A DNA stretch of 64,000 nucleotides from Plectrocnemia conspersa (lineage: Eukaryota > Arthropoda > Insecta > Trichoptera > Polycentropodidae), in NCBI GenBank assembly GCA_009617715.1, contig VTFK01000047.1:372001-436000 (forward strand), written 5' to 3'. A program made the position numbers and the translations under genes. Below the pieces are notes generated by a model. The model did no database searches. It was not told the origin of the DNA and worked only from the letters and a program-made list of their open reading frames with translations. Positions 1 to 12,343 of this stretch are shown one piece after another. Numbering within the stretch: the first letter of the stretch is position 1; every line of letters starts with the position of its first letter.

Positions 1-275
1 TTTAATAAAGCACTTCATAAAATTGCTACAGGCTGTGTCGACAATCCGTCAATGCTCGACAGCTTTCCGAGAGAATCGCGATTTCTTCCATTATTCTTAC
101 CTGTCGCGGCCAAGACATCAGCGCTCAAGAACGCTACTATTGCACGAGTCATACAGCTTCTCAACGAACTTGCCAAACACAAGGATATTTTTGGCGACTT
201 CTATGAGAAGCTGGAAAAATTTATATGGGATGCTGGTTATCTATTTTTGGTGTGCACTATAATTTTATTTTTTTA
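1..275 (+). mobile_element. LINE (jockey-like) 3' end, C-terminal part of ORF2
   Basis: An open frame entering from the left edge reads through a stretch typical of the end of jockey-clade reverse transcriptase proteins: an Arg-rich 'F..R.LPLFLP' segment, then 'KNATIARVIQLLNEL' and 'DIFGDF'. It ends at a TAA near 276. Only the last part of the element is in the window. A second damaged copy of the same stretch lies near 34500, and a related C-terminus lies on the minus strand at 44806. What is seen is the frame and the motif; the clade is inferred. Confidence 0.6.
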
Positions 276-2390
276 AATATTTTATGATATTATTATTGTT
301 TTTTAATGGCATTACTGAAACTTGTCATAATAAAATAATTAAAATATATAAAAAACTTATAACATTAATTGATTACACCATACATAATCAAATAAATGCA
401 ATTTATGTTTTTACTTTCTTCAGCTTACATTTAAATTTTTATTTCGATACAAATATTACAAAATGCTTAAAAAATTTCTGAACTTGGGATTGCAATAAAA
501 GGATCAACATACAATTTAATAATAATCGATGATGAGCTCCTCCATATAAAGTATATACAGAAAATGAAATGTTAGGTTTCTTAAAAAACAAAATGGTCGA
601 ATTAGGCAATTAAAAAGCAGCAATGCTTTTAAGAACTTCAAGAGATTTTTTTTATATCTTAATGTCTAAAAATATAAAAGCGTAATAGAATTTTAAATCT
701 GTTATTATATGTATAGTTTTAGATACAATTTAATTATTTTTAGTGCAGACATACATACATAATATCTACATTGCTTTATAAAATAAGATAAGAAGATCAC
801 AGCGGGTGCTCCGTGCGCTTTCAAGCAATAGATGCAAAACCCCCGAGATTCTCTTTTGATACCTAGATACCCTTAGCCACAAGGGACCTGAGATTGTGGA
901 GGTGCAAGATAATGTGATAACGGCTTCAATCTGAATCTCATTAGCAAACAGATGTCCATTCCCAAAATGAAACATTCAAAACTCGTGGACGGATGGAATA
1001 ATGACGTGGTCATGCCATTAACGACCGGCGTGATTATGGTAAGAGAAAATTAAATTTTCCGCTTTTATACCGTGTGCCATTCATAGAAAATTGTTATATA
1101 ATAATGGCGTGAATATACACGAGTTCATAATTCACAATGAATAGTTCAATGCATTTCTAATATAATAGTTGTACCAATAGATTATTATTAAATTATGTAA
1201 TGGCAAAGTCGTAATGTGGAAGAATTATTGATTTAAATTGGTCAATCAAATATATATTATATTATTAAGTCTTAAACCAATGTTTACCATCGACAATTAA
1301 CCGTTTACATAGATGTTTAAGGATATTTGTATAATTCGGCGGCCGGTCAAAAGAGCGTGCGTCAAATGAGCGCCCTCATATGAGCGCTGCATTATAAGCG
1401 CTGCGTTATAAGAGCGTTTATCAAAGTAACGCTGTAAAAAATTGCCATCAAATAAACATTAAATGATTTATTCTTCCTTTCTTTATTTTATTTATAGAGT
1501 TCATTGAAATTTTGCTTGTAAATTTTAATGTTAATAAAACTTGTAAGCCTTAATTTATTATTGTTTTAATTACTCAACCTATGTGACCCGCCACATGGAT
1601 TTAATAAAAAAAATTATCAAATTTGACCCACTTGGGAAAAAGGTTCGCCTAGGCGTAGCTCTGCTAATTGCGAGTTTGGATGTACTTTCATGTGTCTTAA
1701 TTCCAGGGGGCGTTTCAGCTTTTTCCAGACAAGGAAAAAATTGACAAGTCAGTGGTCGTTTTTTAATATTTCATTAAAGTTCATAGTATTTCATTAAATG
1801 ACACGCATTTTGGGTGTTTTAATCAGGTGGGGTGTTTAAATTAGTGAGCACATTAATTGTTCACGACAGCGTGTCGTAAAATTATATTCGCTTTTTTAGT
1901 TTCACTTAAATCGCGTTTTTCTGGCATTTTTTAAATGTTTATTTTATATTTTAAAAAATTATAACGAGAAAGATAGGCCAAAATCACGCAACTGTACATA
2001 ACAGTTGCATAGGTGAGAATAAACAATAAGATTTTCATTTTAAAACTCTTAATAATAGCTAGTAATGTTTAAAACGAATTTAATATACATACAGATTGGA
2101 TCCGTATCGGTCTTTGTTTACTGCAGATTTACATATAAATCTTAACTAGAAATAAATTAACTGCGATCGAACTACTAAGCTGACGAAAATAAAATCTTCG
2201 CGAGTACAGCTTACGCGTATGATGGTGTATATAACGCAGCACAAAACCGAACTAGATACACTTGACTTTGATACGCCTCGACGCTCAAAAAAATACTGTA
2301 TTATAAATATCTTTCGGAAATCGAAGTCCAATCTTAAAGCAACAATGCGAGAAGATTACTTTAAATAATACTGTAAGATTTATAATATTT
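276..2390. other. AT-rich intergenic DNA, no gene recognised
   Basis: Mostly A/T runs. A somewhat GC-richer patch at about 785-1040 keeps a short open frame on the minus strand but resembles no family I know. A degenerate AGCG repeat lies at 1347-1434, and a short stretch near 1612-1660 resembles the hAT end at 3684-3728. Confidence 0.5.
1347..1434. repeat. Degenerate AGCG-rich tandem repeat
   Basis: Short units built on 'TCAAA(A/T)GAGCG' and 'TTATAAGCGCTGCG' follow one another five to six times with small changes. The patch is much richer in G and C than its surroundings. It could be a small satellite or the internal repeat of a transposon. Confidence 0.55.
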
Positions 2391-2549
2391 GACAAAACAT
2401 CCTTTTTATCCATAACTAGCCCAGTATTTCTAGGCATTATAATTTGGATGATAAAAATAGACATAAAATCTTATGGTTTTTAAGAATAATATTAAAAATA
2501 ATCACTAAAATCGAATATTAAAATGTTTTACAATCAAATAATTACACGT

Positions 2550-3730
2550 ACATAACAGCTGAACAAGCACTACAACCTCTTGAAACATTGCTCAATGAAA
2601 AGATCAAATATCTTAAAAAGACTTACCAAACTCCAATTGACAATTAAGTATTCAATAATTTCAGTGGAAGAAAAAAAAATAATTTCTTATTACAAAACCC
2701 GATACCTTGGAAATATGAAAATACTGTAAATAATTAAAACCATATTTGGACATACCAAAATATTTAGGAATTTATTAAAACAGTTTTTATAGAATAATTA
2801 AATTGATCATAAAAAATGATCAAGTACATTGAAAGATTATTCTAAAACTTGAAACTTGTACAAGATTTAAAATTTGTAGAAATAGTCTTAGCATGAACGT
2901 GTCTAAAGCTGATGTTGAACGTTCGTTCAGGTCGTTGAATCGCATTAAATACATATGAGAAATTTGATTTACTATGATGTACTAAACGCCCTTGCTGCAC
3001 TATCAATCCAGAAAGGGTATAAAATAAATCAAATTAAAAATTAAAATGAAATTTATATTAAAAAAATTGTAGAATTTACAATTTTAAAAGGGGACCATAT
3101 ATAAACTTGTTTTAGAAACAATATTTTTATTACCTTACAAATAATAATAAACTAATATGCTAATCTCTCTTAGTAAATTGATTAGTGTTTTTATAAATCG
3201 ATATATTATTCTCTAGTTTCGGGTCTCTGGGTATCTGGACAGTAAATGGATCTCTTGGTGCAGAGGTATTCTATTAGGTTAACAATATTTACCAATTGTC
3301 ATATTATTTAAGATTATAATTAGATCAAATATTGGCTTTTAAGTGGTTAGATATCATTCCTACTACTATTACTGTCACAGTAATAATATCACGGTTGATA
3401 TCAAACTCATCGTCACTTCCTTAAACATCCATTAATATATCGAATAATTTCTATAAGTAAATCAATATATGTATTTATAAATAATTAAAACACAGATTAC
3501 TAATTATGTTTTACATAATTTAGTAATTTACTAGCTTGAAAGTACATCAAATGTGTAGATTGAGTTATCAAATAGAATTTCGATTTTATAAATACATGTG
3601 CATGTGCCAGATTACGTGCTACGACTAGACCGCATATACGCTTGTTAGGACCAAAAATATTCACTCACCCGAAAGTCACATTTTGAATTATTTTGACCCG
3701 CAGCCAAAAAAGGTTGCCGAGACCTGGTGT
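2550..3730 (+). mobile_element. hAT-family transposon remnant
   Basis: At about 2893-3015 the plus strand keeps, across a frameshift, the C-terminal dimerisation signature of hAT transposases: 'SKADVERSFRSLNRIK', then 'ALAALSIQKG'. The Ser/Val-Glu-Arg-Ser-Phe core is the diagnostic part. At 3684-3728 there is a typical hAT terminus, reading inward on the minus strand as CTACACCAGGTCTCGGCAAC. The rest of the frame is broken by many stops. The left end was not found, so the start is a guess. Confidence 0.6.
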
Positions 3731-4227
3731 AGACTAACATTATTATTTGAGTTTTAATTCAAACGCTAAAAATGCCGATACGAAATAGCGAAATAGCTAG
3801 CTCTTTTTTTCCGTCTTACTAAATTTTCTAATCGTTTTATTTCATAACAGACACACAATATTAAGTAACAATTATGCACAATTAGAGCATATGATCCCGT
3901 TTCATCCCATATCATAAAAATATAGATACCCTTTGAAGGAAAAAATCAGTTTAAGACCAATAACTGTCAAGTATCGCGCTATTCAGTCCTAACAGCTCGC
4001 TGTTCGTCCATGTCCCGATGAAAAATTTTACAATAAACTTACACTCGTAAATTGAAGATTATTGAGTTATTTGCATACGTTGAAAAGTCGATATTACTAA
4101 AATGTGTTTACCAGAGGTTTTTTTACAATTAATAAATATAAATTGGCAAAATTTGCCCGAGCACAAAGCCAATAAATGCATTGAAAGTTTTGTCGACGTA
4201 AGAGTGCAACGCTTGGAATACGATCAC

Positions 4228-4434
4228 TTACGAGCACAAAGGGCTAACTATATTCGAAAGACAGAAAATTACAAAGACATTACCTTGTCCTTCGGCGTGA
4301 CGGGTAGGGTAGTGGGGGCGGGGCGCATCGACGCGGCGACGGTAAGGACGCCAGCGCTGCGCCGCGCCGATGCAACTAAACACCATTATAAACACTATTT
4401 TTTTGTATACACTGCTTAATTCTAACACATACAC
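4228..4434 (-). promoter_or_regulatory. GC-rich patch, possible promoter and first exon
   Basis: In an AT-rich setting, 4300-4375 is strongly GC- and CpG-rich. On the minus strand a TTTATAA word is followed by an ATG and an open frame across the GC patch, ending at a fair donor site (AAG|GTAATG near 4284). This is how a 5' exon could look, but I found no matching downstream exon. It may equally be part of an unknown repeat. Confidence 0.2.
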
Positions 4435-5377
4435 TAAATTACACTATCACTTTATAATTAAAAACATCGAAAGGGATATTATTATAAAAACACTTATTCG
4501 ACAAAAATGTTACGAAACAGTTAACGCGACAATTGACGCATAGCTACTGATTTTTTTTTAAATATTTCGAGATGCGTCCAAACAAGTTCAATGTTATGTT
4601 TCATGTTAATAAACCATAAGGATTAAAAATACATAATGTCATGCACCTCAGATTACAAAAAAAAAAGATTTTTTATCACAAGTTGACAATTTGATATAAT
4701 TATAATTCATAAGTTGACGACAAAAAAAAAATATTGTTGAAGAGTTAACCAATCAACAAATATTTATAAATATTTGACAACATAATTGTTATTTTTGTTA
4801 TCCTAATTGAAAGACAACGCCTGACATTTATATTATAAGTTTAATACGAACCTACAGATTGTTTTTCTAAATCTATAAATGCCTTGTAAAAAATATTTTT
4901 ACGATTCAGCAAGACTTGATTACTGTGTGATTAAAACATGCTTACATCCCCGTTTCAAACCGTTTTGCTGCCGTTTTGATACGCCGTCTGGTGAAAGCCG
5001 TGAAAAACGAGACTATGAAGTACACCACACCAGATTGAACTCTTTCAAACGGACCGACTTGGGCGTGACTGAAGCTTCGAAGGGGAACGTTTGAAGATTT
5101 GCAACCGTGCACTGGTGCTTGGCCGTGCAAGATAAATTGCAGCACGTACCTTAAATGTCTTTGAATAGCTTTCAAAATGAGGTTTCGCCAAAGCCCCTAG
5201 CGTCCAACGGGACCATCTGTATAGAAGAGTAATTGAAGAAATTGTATAAGGAATGAAACGTTCTTCGACATGGTTTTCCGGGCAGAATCCTCCAGCAACG
5301 ACTACGAGTACGCATTTCGTTAAAATATTAAGTGAACTAATGGAGCTTCATCTTATTTAAAATACTTATGCACTTTA

Positions 5378-5425
5378 TTTAATATAAATAAAACCATTCT
5401 TAATTTAATATAAATAAAACCCTTC
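5378..5425. repeat. Short tandem duplication
   Basis: The 17-base word TTTAATATAAATAAAAC occurs twice in a row with about nine bases between, at about 5378 and 5404. It looks like a simple local duplication. Confidence 0.6.
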
Positions 5426-7044
5426 CACAAAATTAGGGTAAGACACTGCAAAAAAAATCCAAATATACTTATATACTATGGAATGGATTTTATTTATCCA
5501 TAAAGAGAATTGTTTTCATCAAAACGTTGCAAACTTAGAAAAAACTTTTATGAATTAAAATTCGCGTGAACCGAAAGGTTAAACCATAAAATTTACTCAC
5601 ATACCAAGGCAATATCGCCCACCGATGGGCAATGGAAGAATTTCGGTGGGCAATGCTGGCTCCGAGGGAATTCGGTGGGCGATAGAGGAGCCATAGAGGG
5701 CGACTGAATAGTGGGCAAAAAAAATTTGTTCAAAAATGATTACTGCGCAATTTTTTTTAGCCATTTTATATTCATAATAAAGTAAACTTCTTTTAAAAGT
5801 AACAGCTGTATTAATGTTTCAGGTACCTATGGGTTTGTCCTAAACCATTAGGGTACTTACTTACATAATTATTTTGATTTTTTAAACTGCGAATACTATT
5901 TTTATAAAAAGGATTTTTTTATTCTAAAAGTAGCATTTATTATTTTAGTAAATATTTAATACAAGTAGAAAATATTAAATCTTATTAGCAAATATTAATT
6001 AAAGAGAGCATTTTTAATATAATAAGTAACACTATGTAAATTACAAAAAATAATTGCTGAAATAGGCAAAAAAATATTGTCTTTCTTAAATATTGTTCAA
6101 TAATATTGGAGAAATTATTGTGTAAAAGTGTGCTTTTTGTTCTATTTTATTAAATAATTTAAATTAAATTAAGTTGTTTTTTTCAAACATTCTACTTGAA
6201 GTTTTAAAATGGCACAAACTACAAAAATATTTGGGCGAAATTAAAAAAAATATATTAAGGCGTTGCTGCGTTACAATTTATTACTAAATTAAATAAAAAT
6301 AGAGATTTCCAAAATTATGCGATTAAAAACATAATCGTTAAAAAGTGGGCGATGAAAAATTTGCCGTTGAAAAGTGGACGATGAGTCAATAAAGTTTGAG
6401 AATCTATGGTTTAATCCAATACAAGTTTATTATGTTTTTGTCCAATTTTTAAGAATGTTTCGTGTTTATTTCGTTCCGAGACGTAAAGTGGTCAAGACAT
6501 AATAAAGGTATTATAAAATGATCTAGATTGTGGTTTTACTATTCAAAATGTATTTATTCTAGCTTAATATTCCTATAAAAAAATACATCTATATTTTATT
6601 TAAAACCAGATATATACTTTAGGGCAACGACCGCCACAGCTTCCACTTTTTATCCAAAAAACACGCACACTAAACTAATACAATCTTATTGTAGGAGGAA
6701 TATAACAGTGTGTTACTGTGATATTATATATTTTTTATTTATTTGCGAGATGGGCCGAAATATTTACATTTATAGCCGGATGTGATCCAGACGAAAAACC
6801 TTGAAACAAGCATTGCCAATTCACAAACAAGTGAGACAACAAAGTATCTCATCGAATTCAATTAGAGATACCTCTTTGAATTACATAATCTACAATTAGC
6901 ATTGACGAACTAGTCATTAATGATAAAATAATGTATCTGATGTGTGAAGATGATATTGATTGATTCTGTACAAAAAGAAGTTGATTGTTTGTTTATTATT
7001 TTTTTATAGATTTTTATAAATATATGCCTTTAAAAATTTAGTAT

Positions 7045-7079
7045 TTTTACTTCCATCTAAAGTTTAGATGGAAGTAAAA
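7045..7079. repeat. Perfect 17-bp hairpin
   Basis: Arms of 17 bases (7045-7061 and 7063-7079) are exact reverse complements around one central G. It directly abuts the longer hairpin at 7076-7222. Confidence 0.85.
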
Positions 7080-7222
7080 TATACATATTTAAAAATACAA
7101 TTAATGACATTTAAAAAATAAAAATACAAAATAAAGTCATGGTTTAGATTCTAAACCATGATTTTATTTTGTATTTTTATTTTTTAAATGTCATTAATTG
7201 TATTCTTAAATATGTATATTTT
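7076..7222. repeat. Long near-perfect hairpin, 73-nt arms
   Basis: The arms at 7076-7148 and 7150-7222 are reverse complements with only two mismatches and a one-base loop. Such a snap-back palindrome can come from a MITE without spacer or from an inverted duplication. It codes for nothing that can be seen. Confidence 0.9.
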
Positions 7223-7589
7223 CTATGTAAATTTACTGTAAATATATCTTTTATATAATGAAAAGTTTATATCTATTATTTGTATATAAAAGAACTACAT
7301 AAAATATTTATTTATTTTAATAGTTTTTTTAAATATTTTTAATTACATTTTTTTAAATAATATAATATAATGTATCATACGTGTAACATTATTATCAACC
7401 TCTGCATAAACTCGCCAAAGTATGCCGATACGCTGCAGTTTCCCAAGAATAACCGTTATTGCAGCGCAGGTAGAAACGAAAACAGCACATAATCATATTT
7501 TCGTGCGACGTATACGACTTTCTTCTTGTGACTCGGCCTTAGCACACGCGAATATACATATGTGTAAAAAATTGGAAGCCGTGGCGTAC

Positions 7590-7654
7590 ACCGCTTTAGA
7601 GGCACTAATATCTTTCAAGTGTTTAGGGCCTCTAACGGTCTTAATCCGGCCCTG
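7590..7654 (-). mobile_element. hAT-like transposon terminus
   Basis: Read on the minus strand, the block starts CAGGGCCGGATTAAGACC and goes on with GTTAGAGGCCC, a style common at the ends of hAT elements in animals. No partner terminus was found, and the stretch back to 7400 may belong to the same element. Confidence 0.4.
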
Positions 7655-9446
7655 ATGTTGGTAATAATAAAAATACCAACCATTCGTAACATTGCAATAA
7701 TTGGAGTCGGAACGATGATTGGAGACGGGCTGTATATGTTTAATGTGTTAAACATAGTTTTCATTATTCATATAAAGACTTTTTTTTCATAAGTGGTTAG
7801 TAACACATTCCATACACATCTAAGGTACTGTTATAAATCGAATAAATAAAGGCAAAGTATTTAAAATAAGTTATGCAGTTAAAAAAATGACAATATTTTG
7901 CAATTTAAGTCGGTCAAGTGCTTTGATTCCATGTAAGTTAATTGTTTAAAAACTGTATAATTTAACCTTAAAATAATTAAAGAGACACTTAAAAGACATA
8001 CCAGACGAGTTATGGCCAATAGAATATTGTAATCTAAAATACGAGCTAAGAAGACTATTAGAAAGACAATGTGAAATAATTTTTCTAACTCAATGCCAAC
8101 AACAAAAAATTATAAGCCTCTTGATAAAGTACACTTATTGTCACTTTTGGTATCATCATTGGAAATAAAGATAAGTATTCGTTTGCTTATATTTTTGGAT
8201 ATAGTGGCCGACTAAGTATTAGTAACCAAAAGTATCACATCCTTTGTAATGATTCTTCGATGAAGCTTGGAAGAATAGGAGAAAATGACAATTTAAAGCC
8301 AATTATGTTACTGTTTAGTACAAGCAGTTTAGTAAAGCCAATTATGCCTCAAGTACTTTTCATAGTGAAAGTGTAGCTTCCAATGTGACCATTTGTAAAC
8401 CACCATCTGAAGGTTTAAATACTATAAATACGTATTGTTTCTAGGTGTGTCTCGAAGCTTATGAAAAATGGGTTTAAAAAGTGGGTTTTATGTTGTACTA
8501 ATTAATGATAATTTATGGCATTCGAAAGTCTGCGTAGCTATTGTGCAAAATTGTTGCCTGTTTTTTTTATTTGAATAAACCTTTATAGTTGTAGCTTCCA
8601 ATATGGCCATTGTTGGGACCCTTACAATATTATACATCCACATTAAGTAAAAATCATAGGTATGTCCTTCAATTTGGCATCATCCACCTATAGTATTTAA
8701 TAGTTGCAGATAGTCTTAGATATGTTGCGAGTCATCTAGTTATGTATTAATGCCATATATTTATATTAAACATAACTATATGTATAACTATAAACATATG
8801 TGTAGCTGCTGCTATTACAAAATAAGTTGCTATCTGAAGAAATAACGGTACCAAGGAAGCAGCACTCCATGCGCTACCAGGATAACACTCTCACACTTCC
8901 ATTCTCTGCCTCTTCTCTCGACAGTATTGTATTATATACCACATAATAATGCAATCAAATCGTAGTGATAATATTTAAAACTTTCCTTGATATATTGTAT
9001 AAGAATTGCAACCACCCGCATTAAGACTGGACAATCCATTCTAGAGATACATATAAACATATTAAAACACCTTTATACATACACTTATACAAATATGTAG
9101 TAGTGTGCTTTACTGTCTAGAGCTATTTTTCTTGGGTGGCAAAAAAATAGGTATTTTTAGATTTGACTCTTTTTGGACAAAATAATAACAGTGTTCTTTT
9201 GCTCTACTCCACACAATGAAGTTTAAAAAAATAATAAGAACAATGTACATAAATAGAAAGAAAATGTTGTAAACAATGATTTATATATATATACAATATT
9301 AAAAATATGTTAACTTAAATTATAATAATACATTTGCTTCATATACAAAATATCAATTATACACATACTGTATAATCTTGTGACAATTACTCTGCATGTT
9401 AACGGTAAGGTTCATATTACAATAAAATAAATTCACGTTTATTTGG

Positions 9447-10147
9447 TTAAGGTAAGCAAGGCTTTCCAGGATTTCTTGTTCTACAAATACACACTTCCGT
9501 CTCTCTACCGCCTTTTTTCTCAGTATAGCATCCTGATTCTATTACCTTATCATCGTTCGTCGTTACTTTTGTGCACATGAATGTTATATTTTGAACTAAA
9601 AAAACACAAGAAACATCCTCTAACAGCTGTAATAGGTATAAATATTAAAAGCATATCATAAAACATACCAAATCCATTGAATCTAAATGCATAGCTAGCA
9701 CACACTTCACTCTGCACCAATAAACATGATACATGAGCGTCGTAGTTTAGCCACATAAAATCAAGATCAGGATATGTTCCATCCTCTACAATATAATAAA
9801 ACAATATAATTCATATCCTGTAATGTTAATTGATAGAAAACTACTATTTATTGCATACCTGTTATAACTAAAGGTATTCGACATGGAATATTGTTAGCTA
9901 GTTTTGTAGCATCGTCACACGTCGCGTTTAGATATGTGCTTTCATTATTGTAACCCGGCCCGAGCCACGTGAAACTATAACAATACTTTTCTTTTGGATT
10001 TAGAACTTGGCCACTTACAAAAACTGTAAAATAACAACAAAAAGAGCACTGTTAATAACATAATATCATAAAACATAATACAACTTACTTACTTGACAAG
10101 ACTGCAAGTGCTGTAACGAAAAGCACATTTTCCGTATTCTTTTTCAT
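9447..10147 (-). CDS. Small secreted cysteine-rich protein (possibly Ly6/uPAR-like)
   Basis: Four exons join in frame: 10147-10093, 10023-9859, 9785-9669 and 9595-9447, giving 161 aa. All three introns have GT..AG borders and leave one base of the split codon. The ATG at 10147 opens a signal peptide of about 23 residues ending VSG. The mature part has ten cysteines (33, 54, 66, 94, 102, 120, 135, 148, 150, 159) and N-glycosylation sites at 45, 51 and 115. The ending VCIC...PC recalls the last knuckle of three-finger (Ly6/uPAR) proteins, but the spacing differs and no GPI-type tail is present, so the protein should be secreted. The family is inferred; function is unknown. The splice model is well supported because every junction restores the frame and the cysteine count is even. 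Confidence 0.75.
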
Positions 10148-12343
10148 CTTAATGTGTATTATTAAGACTAATTCATGAACATTACTACCGATTACATTCT
10201 TTAGTATGTAGTAAATAATCCATCGTTGTATTATCTCTATCTTTTTAATACAATTATCAGATAAACTATATGACAAATTGCCATGAAAAACGATAGCATA
10301 TCAGACATTGTCTAAGAATTGCGTTATCCTAATATTAAATTATTACTAATAATACTTATCTTTAAAAAATAAAATTAAAATCTAAATCTTCACATATACT
10401 TTAAGGTATACATAATAACAGTTATAGTAAAGGCGGCATTGAAATTCTTTAATTGTAAAACAGGTTTTAAAACACTTCTTGAAGTCAATAAAATGGATAA
10501 AGAAACAAAACTTTATTTAAACCCCAGGATCCTTAATTTATTTTCTAGATTTATGAAATTACTATCTTGATTATAAAAGAACATAGTGTGAAATATTGTA
10601 ATATTATAAATATGTATAATCTTACAGATCTTATGATTGTAAGCAGCTTGCATTAACTCGTATTATTTTATTATACTGAGAATATTACTATTACAATAAA
10701 ATTATATACTTATAATATATGTATATTATTTATCGATAAAATTTCATTAAAAATAGTTTAGGATGAATCTAAACCGATTTTTCGAAACATTATTACTTTA
10801 AATATTTGTTATTGCTATTTATTTTCTGAAATTCTATTAGCTGAAAAATCAGCAGAGAATAAAATAATAATTAAAATTAACTAAAAAAAATAAATTAAAT
10901 CAGCAGATTAAATAAAATTAATTATACTTCTCTCTACTTTATTTGGAAAATCCCCAATAAAACATTTGATATTACCAAGATCTTTATATCAACCCAAGCA
11001 CGAGTTTCGCGCTCTCTTATATAGCATTGGCATTCGTGATGTACAGACGTGGGAAAAAGATTGTTATTAAAACGTTTGAAAGATCACATTAAAGATTTAT
11101 AGTGTTTTGCTGGTCTTTAAGGCCTAATAAAATGACTTTTTCACAAAGTTAAGGTCGCATGCGAACAAGAAGATAACTCTGACTTCTCCTAGAGAAAAAA
11201 GATATAAAATAGGGGAACTAAGATAGTTTGGATATAAATATAAATATATTAAAATAGTACTGATGCTATTTCCATTATTGGTAACGTCAGTGACAATCGT
11301 TTCAGATTTTTTTTTTTTTTTGAATAAAAAATATATTTCATTTAAAAACTATTTTACCCCTTTACTTTGTGAAGGGTTAATGTTGATCACTGCATCTAAA
11401 AACTTTAAGAATCAGTACTTTTTTTTTTAAAGTAGTACACAAATAATTTGAAAAATATATTAATTAGTTTTAATTTTAAATTTCTAATATTATTGCACTA
11501 CTGGCTATAAACGTTATTAGCGTTTAATTATTATCATTTCTTGTTAATTAGCACAGCGCAAAGCTCAAAAACCACCAGTTGTTACTCTCCACTGCGTTAT
11601 TCGTGACTAGTAGGGTCTCGCTGCTCTGCGCTTCCCCAGCTGTTCAAACCCAAACCTAACCTAAACAAATTAACCATTATAATATTATATTCGTTTAAGT
11701 TAAGTTTGGATTAAAACAGTAAATGAACGTTTCGTAACTGTCAAATTTGATAACTAAAATATTTTTATGCTCATTTCTATTTCATATAATAAATTCATCA
11801 AAGCGCGAACGCTGATTAGCTAACAGGCGCGCATGCACACAACAGCGAGACCACTCTAGTCATGGGAAGCATAGTGAAGAGTAACAACTGGTGATTGCGC
11901 CATGTTTATTAACAAGTACTCTATTATCTTTGAAAAGCATTATTTAAAAAATGCCGTACCACTTTATTCACCAGACTTTGATTTGTCTATCATATTTTTG
12001 ATCTATGGAGTACTCCTTGAGAAACAAAAAAATACGAAATGTAAACAATGTTGAAAGTCACCTTATCCAATAATTTAACTCAAAACCACAAAGTTTTTAT
12101 AAAAAGAGCATTGTTAACTTACAAATTAGATAATTTTAAATAAATTAGTATTAATAAATTGTTTTAATGAATTTTACCTTTACATAACAAAATAATGATT
12201 TACTTTCTGGTCCCATTAATATGTTGATATAAGCATGCAACAATAAAATATTTGAATCAATGCTCGCATTTAGGACCAAATTTTGTAGCATTGCATTTTA
12301 AAGTGTGGCAATACCGCGTTGACGTGTCTGTCAACGGTGCAAA
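10148..12343. other. Intergenic DNA with one MITE
   Basis: This is the space between two divergent genes: the cysteine-rich protein leaves to the left and SPCS3 to the right. It is AT-rich, with a MITE at 11573-11893. No further gene can be seen. Confidence 0.6.
11573..11893. mobile_element. MITE with about 50-bp terminal inverted repeats
   Basis: The 321-bp unit starts CACCAGTTGTTACTCTCCAC and its right end, reverse-complemented, starts CACCAGTTGTTACTCTTCAC; similarity continues for about 50 bases up to GTCTCGCTG. The inside is non-coding. No clear target duplication was seen, so the superfamily is open. Confidence 0.8.

Larger units (their letters stand above)
3731..9446. other. Intergenic DNA with repeats, no confirmed gene
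   Basis: This 5.7-kb stretch holds a GC-rich patch at 4290-4375, a mid-GC patch at 4880-5310, scattered GTGGGC words at 5605-5720 and 6345-6385, twin hairpins at 7045-7222, a hAT-like terminus at 7590-7654 and short direct repeats near 8296-8347 and 8371-8615. None of its open frames resembles a known protein. Confidence 0.5.

Noticed and set aside
4879..5175. Overlapping open frames on both strands near 5 kb
   Set aside because: Short, no known motif and no splice partners; GC content alone is not enough to call a gene.
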